From assembly GCF_001506075.1 (NCBI RefSeq), contig NZ_KQ947475.1:1762331-1826330 (forward strand): a stretch of 64,000 bases of DNA, written 5' to 3'. Of this stretch, positions 18,009-26,366 are shown piece by piece. Within the stretch, counting starts at the first letter, position 1. Each line of letters opens with the position of its first letter. Both the position numbers and the translations under genes were made by a program. The DNA comes from Vibrio sp. MEBiC08052 (GTDB lineage Bacteria > Pseudomonadota > Gammaproteobacteria > Enterobacterales > Vibrionaceae). The notes under the pieces were generated by a model that worked only from the letters and a program-made list of their open reading frames with translations, was not told where the DNA came from and made no database searches.

Positions 18009-20816
18009 ATGGCGGCACAACATTATTTAGTCGGCATCGATTTAGGCACAACCAATACGGTTGTTGCCTACTGTGAGAACGGTAAGAATCTCTCCGAATG
18101 TCCGATCCGACTGTTCGAAATCGATCAACTGATCGGCCCCGGTGAAGTTGCCCGCAAGCCGACATTGCCTTCATTTCGTTTTCATCCGGCACAAGGACAA
18201 CTCTGCCCGACGGATCTTTCCCTCCCTTGGGTGCATCAGCCAGTCGCTGGTGATTTCACCCCTGTCATTATTGGCGAATGGGCCAGAGAGCTCGGAGCTC
18301 AAGTCGAGGGACGGCAGGTCGTCAGTGCCAAAAGCTGGTTGTCGCATCCTGCGGTTGATCGCTACGAAGCGATTTTACCTTGGGCCGGTACGCAGGATGT
18401 CGAAAAAGTTTCACCGCTGACCGCCAGCGCCAGTTACCTCAATCATATCCGTCAGGCATGGAATTATCATCATCCGGCCCACCCGCTCGAACAGCAAGAC
18501 ATTGTGGTCACCGTGCCGGCTTCATTTGATGAAAGCGCCCGTAAGCTCACACTGGAAGCTGCGGCATTGGCCGGGATGTCTCATGTTAAACTCCTTGAGG
18601 AGCCACAGGCCGTTTGTTATGACTGGTATACCCGCTATCAGTCGCAAGCAACAACACAACTCAAAGATGTGTCCGCGATTCTGATTTGTGATGTCGGTGG
18701 CGGCACGACGGATCTCAGCCTGATCGCTGCAACATTGGTACAGGATGAGCTGAAATTGGATCGGGTCGGTGTCGGAGAGCACTTGATGCTCGGCGGGGAT
18801 AATATCGACCTCGCGTTGGCCCATCTCGCTGAACAACAGTTTGCTCGGCAACATCAGGAACAGCCGCAAAAGCTGAGTGCTGCCCGCCTGAGCAAACTCA
18901 TTCAGCAGACCCGAAAAACCAAAGAAAGCTTACTTGCGGCTCAGTCCCCCGAATCAGCCAAAATTACCCTGTTGGGCAGTGGTTCAAAACTGTTGGGGGG
19001 CACCAAAAGTATTACCCTCGATAAAACGCAGATCCGGCAGATGGCGCTGGACGGGTTCTTCCCGCATACCGCTGTCGATACCCTGCCCGCTCAAAGAAAA
19101 GGTGCAGTGCTTGAGTTCGGTTTACCCTATGCTGCGGATCCTGCGATTACCAAACATATTGCAGCATTTTTGGCGCAACACCCACATTTAACTCAAACAA
19201 CGGAGCACCCTTCAGCGCCACTTGGCCTGCTGCTCAACGGTGGGGTTTTCAACAGTGATCTGATTCAGCAGCGACTGATACAAATTTTGTCGGACTGGAC
19301 CGGACAACCGATCATTCACCTCGACAACCCTCATCCCGATCTGGCTGTCGCACTCGGTTCTGTCGGATACCTCAAAGCCTGCCGGGGGTCACAACTGAAA
19401 ATCGGTGGTGGTGCCGCACGGTCTTATTTTTTGCATCTGGAACAGCGTAAGCAGCAGTCGTCTCAGGCGCTCTGCCTGTTAGCCAAAGGCACCGAGGAAG
19501 GCCACGAGATCCGCCTGTCGAGCCGCCGTTTTTCGCTCACCCTCGGCGAGCCGGTCCGTTTTAATCTGCTGACCACACGACACGACAGCCTCGATGGCTG
19601 TTCCCCCATTCAAAACGGACAACTGGTCGATATTGAAGCCGAGTATTTTTCATCATTGCCGCCCTATATTACGTCACTGGAACGGATTTCTGATCAATCG
19701 CTGGCAGCCAATCAAAAAGACCGTGTTGAAGTCTTTCTCTCCACGCAGCTCACGCCAGTCGGCACTTTGAAACTCGAATGTGTTCAGGTTGATGATGAGC
19801 AACACCGCTGGCAGTTGGAATTTGAAGTCCGCCATCAGCCACACCATCAAGACGCTACATCGACTGAAACGCCGGGGCTTGCTCAAGCCTGTGAGTTGAT
19901 TACCGGCTTATACAGTGGCAATAAAAACAGTGAAATCCAAGCCGATCCGCGAACACTGAACAAATCACTGGCACGGCTGCTCGGCGAAAAAGATCACTGG
20001 GATATCACCACCAACCGCCAGTTATTTGATCGACTGGCTCAGGGCAAAAAAAGACGGCGACGCTCCGAAGCCCATGAACAAAACTGGCTGCGGTTTGCCG
20101 GTTTCACCATGCGTCCGGGATTCGGTGATCCGGTGGATAGTTGGCGTATTGAACAAATTTGGCCGCTCTATCAACATGGGATTCAATTTCAGACCCATCA
20201 AACCTGGAGTGATTGGTGGACATTCTGGCGTCGGGTTTGCGGTGGACTCAATCAGGAACAACAAGAAACCATTTTGGCCGATATCGCCAAATACCTCCAC
20301 CCTGGTGCGCATAACAGCAGTAAACAGCTCAAAGCCGTACAGGAAAAGGGTTATGAGGCGATGGTTCGTCTGGCGGCCTCACTGGAACATCTGGAAACGG
20401 AAGATAAGGTACTGTTAGCGAACTGGTTCAGTAAACGAGCTTTGCATCAGCCCCAAGATGCACAAGCGCATTGGTGGGCAGTCGGTCGTCTGGCGGCAAG
20501 AGTACTGCTCTATGGCAGCCAGCATAAAGTGATTCCGAAAGCACAACTCAGTCACTGGTTAGCGGAATTACTGCAACAGGACTGGAAAAAAGAACCAATG
20601 ATCGGTTTCGCTGCGATGATGATGTGCCGGAAAACCGGAGATCGTCAGGTGGATATTGCTGATGACCTCCGTGCAGCGGTTACCGATAAGCTCAAACAGA
20701 GTAAAGCACCGCAAAGCTGGCTTGCACTCATCGATGAAATATCTCAAGTCTCCGAAAGTGATTCAAAACGGATCTTCGGTGACGCGCTGCCGAGTGGCCT
20801 ACGCTTACTGCACTAG
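18009..20816 (+). CDS. Non-canonical large Hsp70-family protein with C-terminal extension (935 aa)
   Basis: The ATPase domain has VGIDLGTTNTVV at residues 7-18, CDVGGGTTDLSL near 229, GGDNIDLALA near 263 and LLNGGVFNSD near 410. After a beta-rich middle part (to about residue 615) comes a 300-residue helical C-terminal domain not found in DnaK. This domain includes a basic KKRRRR run near 680 and a Trp-rich stretch (WSDWWTFWRRVCGG near 730); it resembles DUF3731. The gene lies 2 bases after the first Hsp70 gene. The conserved phosphate loops argue for ATP hydrolysis, while the unusual C-terminal domain argues for a specific partner. Function is unknown. Confidence 0.9.
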   Translation: MAAQHYLVGIDLGTTNTVVAYCENGKNLSECPIRLFEIDQLIGPGEVARKPTLPSFRFHPAQGQLCPTDLSLPWVHQPVAGDFTPVIIGEWARELGAQVEGRQVVSAKSWLSHPAVDRYEAILPWAGTQDVEKVSPLTASASYLNHIRQAWNYHHPAHPLEQQDIVVTVPASFDESARKLTLEAAALAGMSHVKLLEEPQAVCYDWYTRYQSQATTQLKDVSAILICDVGGGTTDLSLIAATLVQDELKLDRVGVGEHLMLGGDNIDLALAHLAEQQFARQHQEQPQKLSAARLSKLIQQTRKTKESLLAAQSPESAKITLLGSGSKLLGGTKSITLDKTQIRQMALDGFFPHTAVDTLPAQRKGAVLEFGLPYAADPAITKHIAAFLAQHPHLTQTTEHPSAPLGLLLNGGVFNSDLIQQRLIQILSDWTGQPIIHLDNPHPDLAVALGSVGYLKACRGSQLKIGGGAARSYFLHLEQRKQQSSQALCLLAKGTEEGHEIRLSSRRFSLTLGEPVRFNLLTTRHDSLDGCSPIQNGQLVDIEAEYFSSLPPYITSLERISDQSLAANQKDRVEVFLSTQLTPVGTLKLECVQVDDEQHRWQLEFEVRHQPHHQDATSTETPGLAQACELITGLYSGNKNSEIQADPRTLNKSLARLLGEKDHWDITTNRQLFDRLAQGKKRRRRSEAHEQNWLRFAGFTMRPGFGDPVDSWRIEQIWPLYQHGIQFQTHQTWSDWWTFWRRVCGGLNQEQQETILADIAKYLHPGAHNSSKQLKAVQEKGYEAMVRLAASLEHLETEDKVLLANWFSKRALHQPQDAQAHWWAVGRLAARVLLYGSQHKVIPKAQLSHWLAELLQQDWKKEPMIGFAAMMMCRKTGDRQVDIADDLRAAVTDKLKQSKAPQSWLALIDEISQVSESDSKRIFGDALPSGLRLLH

Positions 20817-20876
20817 TTCAGAGCTAATCGTTGATTCCGTCGGTTGTCAGTAAAATTGAAGGAAAAAAGGTGTGAA

Positions 20877-20951
20877 TGGTTCAGCCGACGGGAAAATCCG
20901 GGCGAAAAACTTTGCCCGAATTCGAACCATCAGGTCAGGATTCAATCCTGA
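20877..20951. other. Structured intergenic region after the Hsp70 operon
   Basis: Nested inverted repeats lie between convergent genes. TGGTTC (20877-20882) pairs with GAACCA (20924-20929) and encloses CGGGC (20899-20903) with GCCCG (20914-20918). A third hairpin TCAGGAT-TCA-ATCCTGA follows at 20935-20951. There is no clear T-run on the plus strand. It may be a terminator region for both converging transcripts or the 3' end of a small RNA. No gene is seen from 20817 to 21025. Confidence 0.4.
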
Positions 20952-21025
20952 AAGGTGCGTTAACCGGGGGAATTCGCGGACAACTCACTCGATAGCAGAG
21001 CTTCGATGACAACACATCACTCCGG

Positions 21026-21727
21026 TCATGAGTGCGTTTGCGTGGCTCGCTTGTCTAAATAGGCTTGCTGGAGTGAGTCCCGGTTGTTCAGGTATTCATC
21101 CAGTCCTGCTTGTCTTAAGTGACAGGAAGGACATTCACCGCAACCGTTACCAATCACACCGTTATAGCATGTGAGCGTCTGGTTTCTGACTAATGTCAAT
21201 GCGCCATAATGATCGGCCATTGCCCATGTTTCCGCTTTATTCAGCCACATCAGAGGAGTGACAATTTTCATTTCTCGATCCATGCCTTGAACCAGAGCTC
21301 GGTTCATGGTTTGGATGAATTCGTTACGGCAATCCGGATAACCTGAGAAGTCCGTTTCACACACACCGGTAATCACCGATTCGGCACCAATCTGATACGC
21401 ATAAATACCCGCCAGTGTCAGGAATAAGATGTTTCGACCGGGCACAAATGAATTCGGTAATCCATTGTCCTGTAACTCATGAGAGACCGGAATGTCGTCC
21501 CGTGTCAGCGAACTGATCGCTAATTCATTCAACAAGCCGACATCCATCACTTTATGGGCTTTCACGCCCAATTGAACCGCTAATTGACGTGCGGTCTCAA
21601 TCTCAAGCCGGTGACGCTGTCCGTAATCAAAAGTAATCGCATGAACTTCATCATAAGTTTGCAGCGCTTCAACAAGGCAAGTGGTCGAATCTTGTCCGCC
21701 ACTAAAGACAACAACAGCTTTTTTCAT
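21026..21727 (-). CDS. queC: 7-cyano-7-deazaguanine synthase QueC
   Basis: QueC converts 7-carboxy-7-deazaguanine to preQ0 with ammonia and ATP in queuosine tRNA-modification biosynthesis. The PP-loop is [12 protein letters not shown] at residues 6-17. The zinc site near the C-terminus is [19 protein letters not shown] with four conserved cysteines, and the substrate region contains [17 protein letters not shown]. The 233-residue length matches E. coli QueC (231). queE ends 10 bases upstream on the same strand, so the two form an operon catalysing consecutive steps. queD, which makes the QueE substrate, lies 24 kb away at 45561. Confidence 0.96.
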   Translation of the reverse strand: MKKAVVVFSGGQDSTTCLVEALQTYDEVHAITFDYGQRHRLEIETARQLAVQLGVKAHKVMDVGLLNELAISSLTRDDIPVSHELQDNGLPNSFVPGRNILFLTLAGIYAYQIGAESVITGVCETDFSGYPDCRNEFIQTMNRALVQGMDREMKIVTPLMWLNKAETWAMADHYGALTLVRNQTLTCYNGVIGNGCGECPSCHLRQAGLDEYLNNRDSLQQAYLDKRATQTHS

Positions 21728-21736
21728 AACAATTCC

Positions 21737-22411
21737 TCAGGCAATACGCAGATATTTATGAGTCTGAATCGATAAACGCCAATTGCGTTCGATACACACC
21801 TCAATACATAACTCAGTCGCTCGTGGTTTCTGACTAATCGGTTGTAAAGCAATGATTGTATCATCGGCAACCGGTGTCTGGCGCAGTAAATGTTCGAGCT
21901 GCTCAATATCTTTACGTGTGCCGACGGGGTGCTTAATTTCATTGGCCCGTAGTAGTGCACTTTCCAGTACGGGTAAGCGACCTTTCATGACTATTTTTGG
22001 TGACACTGTCACCCATGTTTGGGTCGAAGTTCGGATGTCAGCTGTGCCACTGGTTTCGATCTGACAATGACAGCCAATGGCTTCAAACGCTTCGGTTAAC
22101 AACGTCAAATCATAGAGGCACGGTTCTCCGCCAGTAATCACAATATGTTTCGCGGTATAACCTTGCTGGTGATAGCAATCAATAATTGCTTCTGCGCTCA
22201 TCTGGCACCAAAGCGGACTATCCTGAGTTTTAACGATGATGTCATCAACAGAACGCTGGTCCTGCGGCTCGGTAAACCAAGTTTGCTTGGTGTCACACCA
22301 AGCACATCCCACCGGGCATCCTTGTAAGCGAACAAAAACAGCAGGGACACCTGTAAAGACACCCTCCCCCTGGATAGTTTGAAAGATTTCATTGACTCTA
22401 TAAATACTCAA
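21737..22411 (-). CDS. queE: 7-carboxy-7-deazaguanine synthase QueE
   Basis: QueE is a radical-SAM enzyme that contracts 6-carboxytetrahydropterin to 7-carboxy-7-deazaguanine. Its cluster motif is CPVGCAWC (CX3CX2C) in the first 35 residues, preceded by the family N-terminus VNEIFQTIQGEGVFTG. ITGGEPCLYD binds SAM, and the C-terminus WRLSIQTHKYLRIA matches the family end. The frame is open to 22513, but I choose TTG 22411. It has AGGA 6 bases upstream, gives 224 residues (E. coli 223) and places the conserved YRVNE at the usual position. An in-frame ATG at 22435 is the alternative. The gene is followed 9 bases later by queC. Confidence 0.93.
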   Translation of the reverse strand: MSIYRVNEIFQTIQGEGVFTGVPAVFVRLQGCPVGCAWCDTKQTWFTEPQDQRSVDDIIVKTQDSPLWCQMSAEAIIDCYHQQGYTAKHIVITGGEPCLYDLTLLTEAFEAIGCHCQIETSGTADIRTSTQTWVTVSPKIVMKGRLPVLESALLRANEIKHPVGTRKDIEQLEHLLRQTPVADDTIIALQPISQKPRATELCIEVCIERNWRLSIQTHKYLRIA

Positions 22412-22813
22412 AATGAATCCTAATTCAGCAGTCATATTATGCGAGTCGCAGACCTTAATAGAAGCTTGTCGGAAGGTCAAATTAAACCCATACAGTATTA
22501 ACATGAAAATCAATTCGATTCTCTATAATTGCGATATAATTCAAAAAGATAATCTTCTGCACCGCTTCTCCAGTCAAATATCTGCTCCCCCATTTGGTCG
22601 CCCGAACAGAGGATTTCGAGCCCACCAGGGATAGACATTTGATACCGATGATCCGAGATAATGACATCTGAGGTTATGCTTGTATTTGTGCTGAAACTCC
22701 CTCATATTGGTGCGTCTTGATATGGGTACGTCTTGGCATTCATTCTATCGATAGAATCCCGTACCACTTGTTATTTTTAGTCCCACATTTTCTGAAGTTA
22801 CCGGTGATAAATC
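22412..22813. promoter_or_regulatory. Divergent intergenic region with a 16-bp perfect palindrome
   Basis: About 400 bases between queE and yidA. The notable element is the perfect palindrome ATTCTATCGATAGAAT at 22742-22757, 57 bases before the yidA start, a possible operator. I looked for a preQ1-type riboswitch upstream of queE and saw no convincing pseudoknot. No gene is supported here. Confidence 0.45.
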
Positions 22814-23620
22814 ATGTATAAACTGATTGGACTCGACATGGATGGCACACTGCTAAACAGTCAAAAACAAATTTCAGCCCGCACTCAAGCTGCCATACAG
22901 GCGGCAAAAGACAAGGGTGTCCAAATTGTTTTGTCCTCTGGCCGACCAATTGAAGGACTTCGCGCGTATCTCGATCTATTAGGGTTGAATCGCGAACACG
23001 ATTACGTCGTTCATTACAACGGATCTTTTGTCGAAAATGTGCTGACGGGTGAAATCATTCGCCAACAAGTTGTCAGCGCTGCCGATGTCAAAACCATTGG
23101 CCGAACCGCTCGGGCGCTCAACGTCAATACCCATGCTTTCAGCCAGAGACTGGGGCTGATTACACCAAAGAGCACTGAATACACCCGTCTGGAAGCGCAA
23201 ATCAATGGTATCGAGATTCATGAAATCGATTTTGAGACACTGGATGATGATCATCCCATGATTAAAGCGATGATCGTTGATGAACCGGAAAAACTTGCTC
23301 AGGCTTATCGGAACTTACCTGCGGCGGTCGTCGAACAATTTACGATTGTCCAAAGCGCCCCCTATTTTCTTGAATTTTTGAACCCGCAAAGTAATAAAGG
23401 ATTAGGAATTCAGGCCGTGGCCGAACGTCTGGGGATTCCGGCAGAGCTTGTGATGTGTATCGGTGATGCAGAAAATGATCATCACATGCTCGAATATGCA
23501 GGTTTAGGCATTGCGATGGAGAATGCCATGCCACAAACCAAAGCGATTGCAGACTACATTACCGCCAGCAACGATGAAGACGGCGTGGCACGGGCTATTG
23601 AAAAATTTGTGCTGGCATAA
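22814..23620 (+). CDS. yidA: Cof-type HAD sugar phosphatase YidA
   Basis: This 268-residue Cof/IIB-type HAD phosphatase is close to E. coli YidA (270). It dephosphorylates sugar phosphates and related small phosphates in the cytosol. Motif I is LIGLDMDGTLLNS at residues 4-16, motif II is VLSSGRP, and motif III/IV is CIGDAENDHHMLEYAG near 216-231. The family phrase QSAPYFLEFLNPQSNKG lies near 179 and the end DGVARAIEKFVLA is as in YidA. The gene has a strong terminator 48 bases after the stop and a palindrome upstream. It is probably monocistronic. Confidence 0.9.
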   Translation: MYKLIGLDMDGTLLNSQKQISARTQAAIQAAKDKGVQIVLSSGRPIEGLRAYLDLLGLNREHDYVVHYNGSFVENVLTGEIIRQQVVSAADVKTIGRTARALNVNTHAFSQRLGLITPKSTEYTRLEAQINGIEIHEIDFETLDDDHPMIKAMIVDEPEKLAQAYRNLPAAVVEQFTIVQSAPYFLEFLNPQSNKGLGIQAVAERLGIPAELVMCIGDAENDHHMLEYAGLGIAMENAMPQTKAIADYITASNDEDGVARAIEKFVLA

Positions 23621-23667
23621 ACGACCAGCTGCCGCAACTGTGTACAAATAAGAATCTTTCTTGATTG

Positions 23668-23705
23668 AAAGCGCCGGAGATGCTTCATTTCCGGCGCTTT
23701 TTAGC
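23668..23705. terminator. Terminator between yidA and GNAT gene
   Basis: AAAGCGCCGG (23668-23677) pairs with CCGGCGCTTT (23691-23700) and is followed by TT on the plus strand. On the minus strand the stem is followed by TTTCAATC. It probably serves both convergent genes. Confidence 0.85.
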
Positions 23706-23714
23706 GCTTTCCCT

Positions 23715-24200
23715 TTAACGTATTCCCTTCCTCAGACAATGGATGTGATGGCCGAATCCGAGTTTCTGATAGAGTTTAATAGCAGGCTGATTAAAATCCC
23801 ACACTTCAACAAAGACTTGTTGCACCCCATAGTCTTCAAATTCTTGTTCTATCCGCTGTAACAGCTGACTGCCGATTCCCTGTCCGCGATAGGACGGAAA
23901 TACATAAAATTCGTCAATACTGCCCATCAATACCGGCTGGCTGACGGAAGAGATTAAATCGGCGAAATGCCCGGAAACAAAGCCAATACAGTGATGATCG
24001 CAGAGAGCAACAAACACTAATCCTTCAGGGGATTCTAAATAATCAGCAATTCGCTTCTCTTCCATCACCGCTTGTGCCGACTTGAAGTGTTGCGGGCAAG
24101 CCAAGTGATGCTCATTGTGTAACTCATACATCATCTGTTCAAGAACGGGGAGATCCGACGATTTCGCCAACCGAAGATTAACCATAGCAGCCTCAGGCAA
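23715..24200 (-). CDS. GNAT-family N-acetyltransferase
   Basis: A 161-residue acetyl-CoA-dependent acetyltransferase. The N-terminal beta strand VNLRLAKSSDLPVLEQMMYE is typical. The acetyl-CoA pyrophosphate loop is YRGQGIGSQLLQRIEQEF near residues 108-125, followed by VFVEVWDFNQPAIKLYQKLG, the usual motif B. The substrate (amine, protein or small molecule) is not predictable. It lies downstream of prpE on the same strand but is separated by 137 bases and a strong hairpin, so it is probably an independent unit. Confidence 0.85.
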   Translation of the reverse strand: MPEAAMVNLRLAKSSDLPVLEQMMYELHNEHHLACPQHFKSAQAVMEEKRIADYLESPEGLVFVALCDHHCIGFVSGHFADLISSVSQPVLMGSIDEFYVFPSYRGQGIGSQLLQRIEQEFEDYGVQQVFVEVWDFNQPAIKLYQKLGFGHHIHCLRKGIR

Positions 24201-24279
24201 GAGATAGGAGTATGGCTAGTTTATACCCGACGTTCCCCAAGGTAAAAACATAACGCGCCGCAAACCAATGACAAGACAA

Positions 24280-24319
24280 ACGACCGGGGGAGTGCTCCCC
24301 CAGCACTGTCCCCCGTCGT
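24280..24319 (-). terminator. Strong G+C-rich terminator of the prp operon
   Basis: ACGAC-C-GGGGGA (24280-24291) pairs with TCCCCC-GTCGT (24309-24319), enclosing a second hairpin GTGCT-CCCCC-AGCAC (24292-24306). On the minus strand the stem is followed by TTTGTCTTGTC. It lies 18 bases after the prpE stop. Confidence 0.65.
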
Positions 24320-24337
24320 CAGCCATATCCGGCACTT

Positions 24338-26248
24338 TCACCCAGTCTTATGATCTATATCGTGATGCAACGCCTGTTCAAGCTCGGATAAGCTCAGCGG
24401 ATCATCAATGGTTGAAGGAACCGTATAACTCTCTCCATCAGCGATCTGCCGAATCACGCGGCGCAGAATTTTGCCCGAACGTGTTTTAGGTAACCGTTCA
24501 ACCACAACGGCGTGGTGAAAACAGGCAATCGCCCCGATTTGGTCACGCACTTGTCCGACTAATTCAAGTTCTAACTGGTGAGTGTCCACTTTCATGCCGT
24601 TTTTCAACACCACCAACCCTAATGGAAGCTGCCCTTTCAGCGCATCATGCACACCAACCACGGCACACTCTGCCACGGCTGGGTGTGCCCCGACGACCTC
24701 TTCCATTTCTCCGGTCGATAATCGATGTCCGGCGACATTGATTACATCATCGATCCGCCCCATGATGAACAGATAACCTTGTTCATCGGTATATCCTCCG
24801 TCACCGGATACATAGTAACCGGGAAACTGACTCAGATACCCCGACTCAAACCGGTCATGGTTACGCCAAATGGTCGGCAAACAGCCGGGCGGCAGCGGCC
24901 GTTTCAGTGCCACATAGCCTTGTTGACCACACTGCTGAGGCTCTCCTTGCTCATTGAGTATTTCGACGACATAGCCCGGTGTTGCTTTGGTTGATGAACC
25001 CGGTTTGATCGGCATCGTTTCAATCCCTAGCGGGTTACCGGCAATCGCCCAGCCGGTTTCCGTCTGCCACCAGTGATCAATCACCGGCTTATCGGTATGG
25101 GACTGAACCCATTCCAAAGTCGGCGGATCCAGCCGTTCTCCGGCCATAAAGATCGCTTGCAATGATTGGAGTGAGTCACGTTGAATGTATGCCCCGTGAG
25201 GATCTTCTTTTTTAATCGCTCTGAACGCAGTCGGTGCCGAAAAAAGTACATCGACTTGGTATTGTTTACAAACTCGCCAAAAAGCCCCCGGATCCGGTGT
25301 CCGCACGGGTTTGCCTTCATAAAGTACCGTGGCACAACCATGAATCAGCGGACCGTAGACAATATAGGAGTGACCCACAACCCAACCGACATCAGAAGCG
25401 GCCCAGAATACACCGTCTTGCGGCATATTATAGATAGCTGACATCGAATACTTCATTGCCACGGCATGGCCACCGTTATCCCGGACCACGCCTTTCGGTT
25501 TCCCCGTCGTCCCCGAAGTATAGAGGATATATAATGGATCGGTTGCCCGTACCGGCACACACTCGTGAGGTGTCGCAGCTTCAAACAGAGGCTGCCAGTC
25601 TTGATCTCTTGCTTGATTGAGCTCAGCGATATGAGCCGGACGTTGGACGACAATGACGTGTTCCGGTTTCCAGCGACTATCCATAATCGCCTTATCAACC
25701 AATGGTTTATACGGAATCACTTTATTGACCTCGATCCCGCATGAGGCCGTGATCAGCACTTTCGGTTCGGCATCTTCGATTCTGACAGCCAACTCATTCG
25801 GGGCAAAACCGCCGAACACAACCGAGTGAATCGCTCCCAAGCGGGCACAAGCCAGCATTGCCATGACCGCCTCGGGAATCATCGGCATATACAGCACCAC
25901 CCGATCACCTTTTGTGACCCCTTGAGCGGCCAACATGCCTGCGACACGCGCTACATCATCCCGTAACGCCTGATAATTCCACTGCTTTTGAATCCCCGTC
26001 GCCGGAGAATCATAAATCAGCGCCGTCCGTTCACCCCGACCTTGTTGGCAGTGATAATCCAATGCCATCCATGCGGTGTTCATCACTCCATCGGAGAACC
26101 AGCGCTCGATCTGATGTTCATCGACACTTAGAATGGTTTGCGGTTTCTGAAACCAATCCAGTTTATCTGCCTGTCCGCCCCAGAAGATATCCGGGTAATC
26201 TCTGGCAAATTGATACTCTTGTTCATATGTAAGCATCATTTCCCCCAT
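24338..26248 (-). CDS. prpE: Propionate-CoA ligase PrpE
   Basis: PrpE activates propionate to propionyl-CoA through a propionyl-adenylate, the entry step to the 2-methylcitrate cycle. It is a 636-residue acyl-CoA synthetase (E. coli PrpE 628). An ACAS_N domain comes first, followed by the AMP-binding P-loop YTSGTTGKPKG near residue 248 and the A5/A6 region WWQTETGWAIAGNPLG. GRIDDVINVAGHRLSTGEME is the hinge, and the catalytic lysine lies in PKTRSGKILRR near residue 600. It is the last gene of the prp operon, 103 bases after prpD, with a 4 x 15-bp tandem repeat in the gap and a strong terminator downstream. Confidence 0.95.
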   Translation of the reverse strand: MGEMMLTYEQEYQFARDYPDIFWGGQADKLDWFQKPQTILSVDEHQIERWFSDGVMNTAWMALDYHCQQGRGERTALIYDSPATGIQKQWNYQALRDDVARVAGMLAAQGVTKGDRVVLYMPMIPEAVMAMLACARLGAIHSVVFGGFAPNELAVRIEDAEPKVLITASCGIEVNKVIPYKPLVDKAIMDSRWKPEHVIVVQRPAHIAELNQARDQDWQPLFEAATPHECVPVRATDPLYILYTSGTTGKPKGVVRDNGGHAVAMKYSMSAIYNMPQDGVFWAASDVGWVVGHSYIVYGPLIHGCATVLYEGKPVRTPDPGAFWRVCKQYQVDVLFSAPTAFRAIKKEDPHGAYIQRDSLQSLQAIFMAGERLDPPTLEWVQSHTDKPVIDHWWQTETGWAIAGNPLGIETMPIKPGSSTKATPGYVVEILNEQGEPQQCGQQGYVALKRPLPPGCLPTIWRNHDRFESGYLSQFPGYYVSGDGGYTDEQGYLFIMGRIDDVINVAGHRLSTGEMEEVVGAHPAVAECAVVGVHDALKGQLPLGLVVLKNGMKVDTHQLELELVGQVRDQIGAIACFHHAVVVERLPKTRSGKILRRVIRQIADGESYTVPSTIDDPLSLSELEQALHHDIDHKTG

Positions 26249-26306
26249 TGACAGTGGCCGGTATCAGTCCGATACCAGCGACCTTGGGAAGTTAATTTCA
26301 CACCCG

Positions 26307-26366
26307 TTTATTGATCACAAGTTTATTGATCACAAATTAGTTAATCACAAATTAGTTAATCACAAA
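26307..26366. repeat. Four tandem 15-bp repeats overlapping the prpD stop
   Basis: On the prpD coding strand the units are TTTGTGATTAACTAA (26352-26366, the last five codons of prpD including its stop), an identical copy (26337-26351), TTTGTGATCAATAAA (26322-26336) and CTTGTGATCAATAAA (26307-26321). The units are contiguous and in frame, so stop codons are repeated after the real stop. Confidence 0.9.

Noticed and set aside
20905-20930. tRNA-like T-arm sequence GGTTCGAATTC on the minus strand
   Set aside because: No matching T-stem, anticodon arm, acceptor stem or CCA could be built around it; it is part of nested inverted repeats.
22413-22813. Possible preQ1 riboswitch upstream of queE-queC
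   Set aside because: No C-rich loop pairing with an A-rich tail in the expected arrangement and no anti-terminator or sequestering hairpin could be found by eye.
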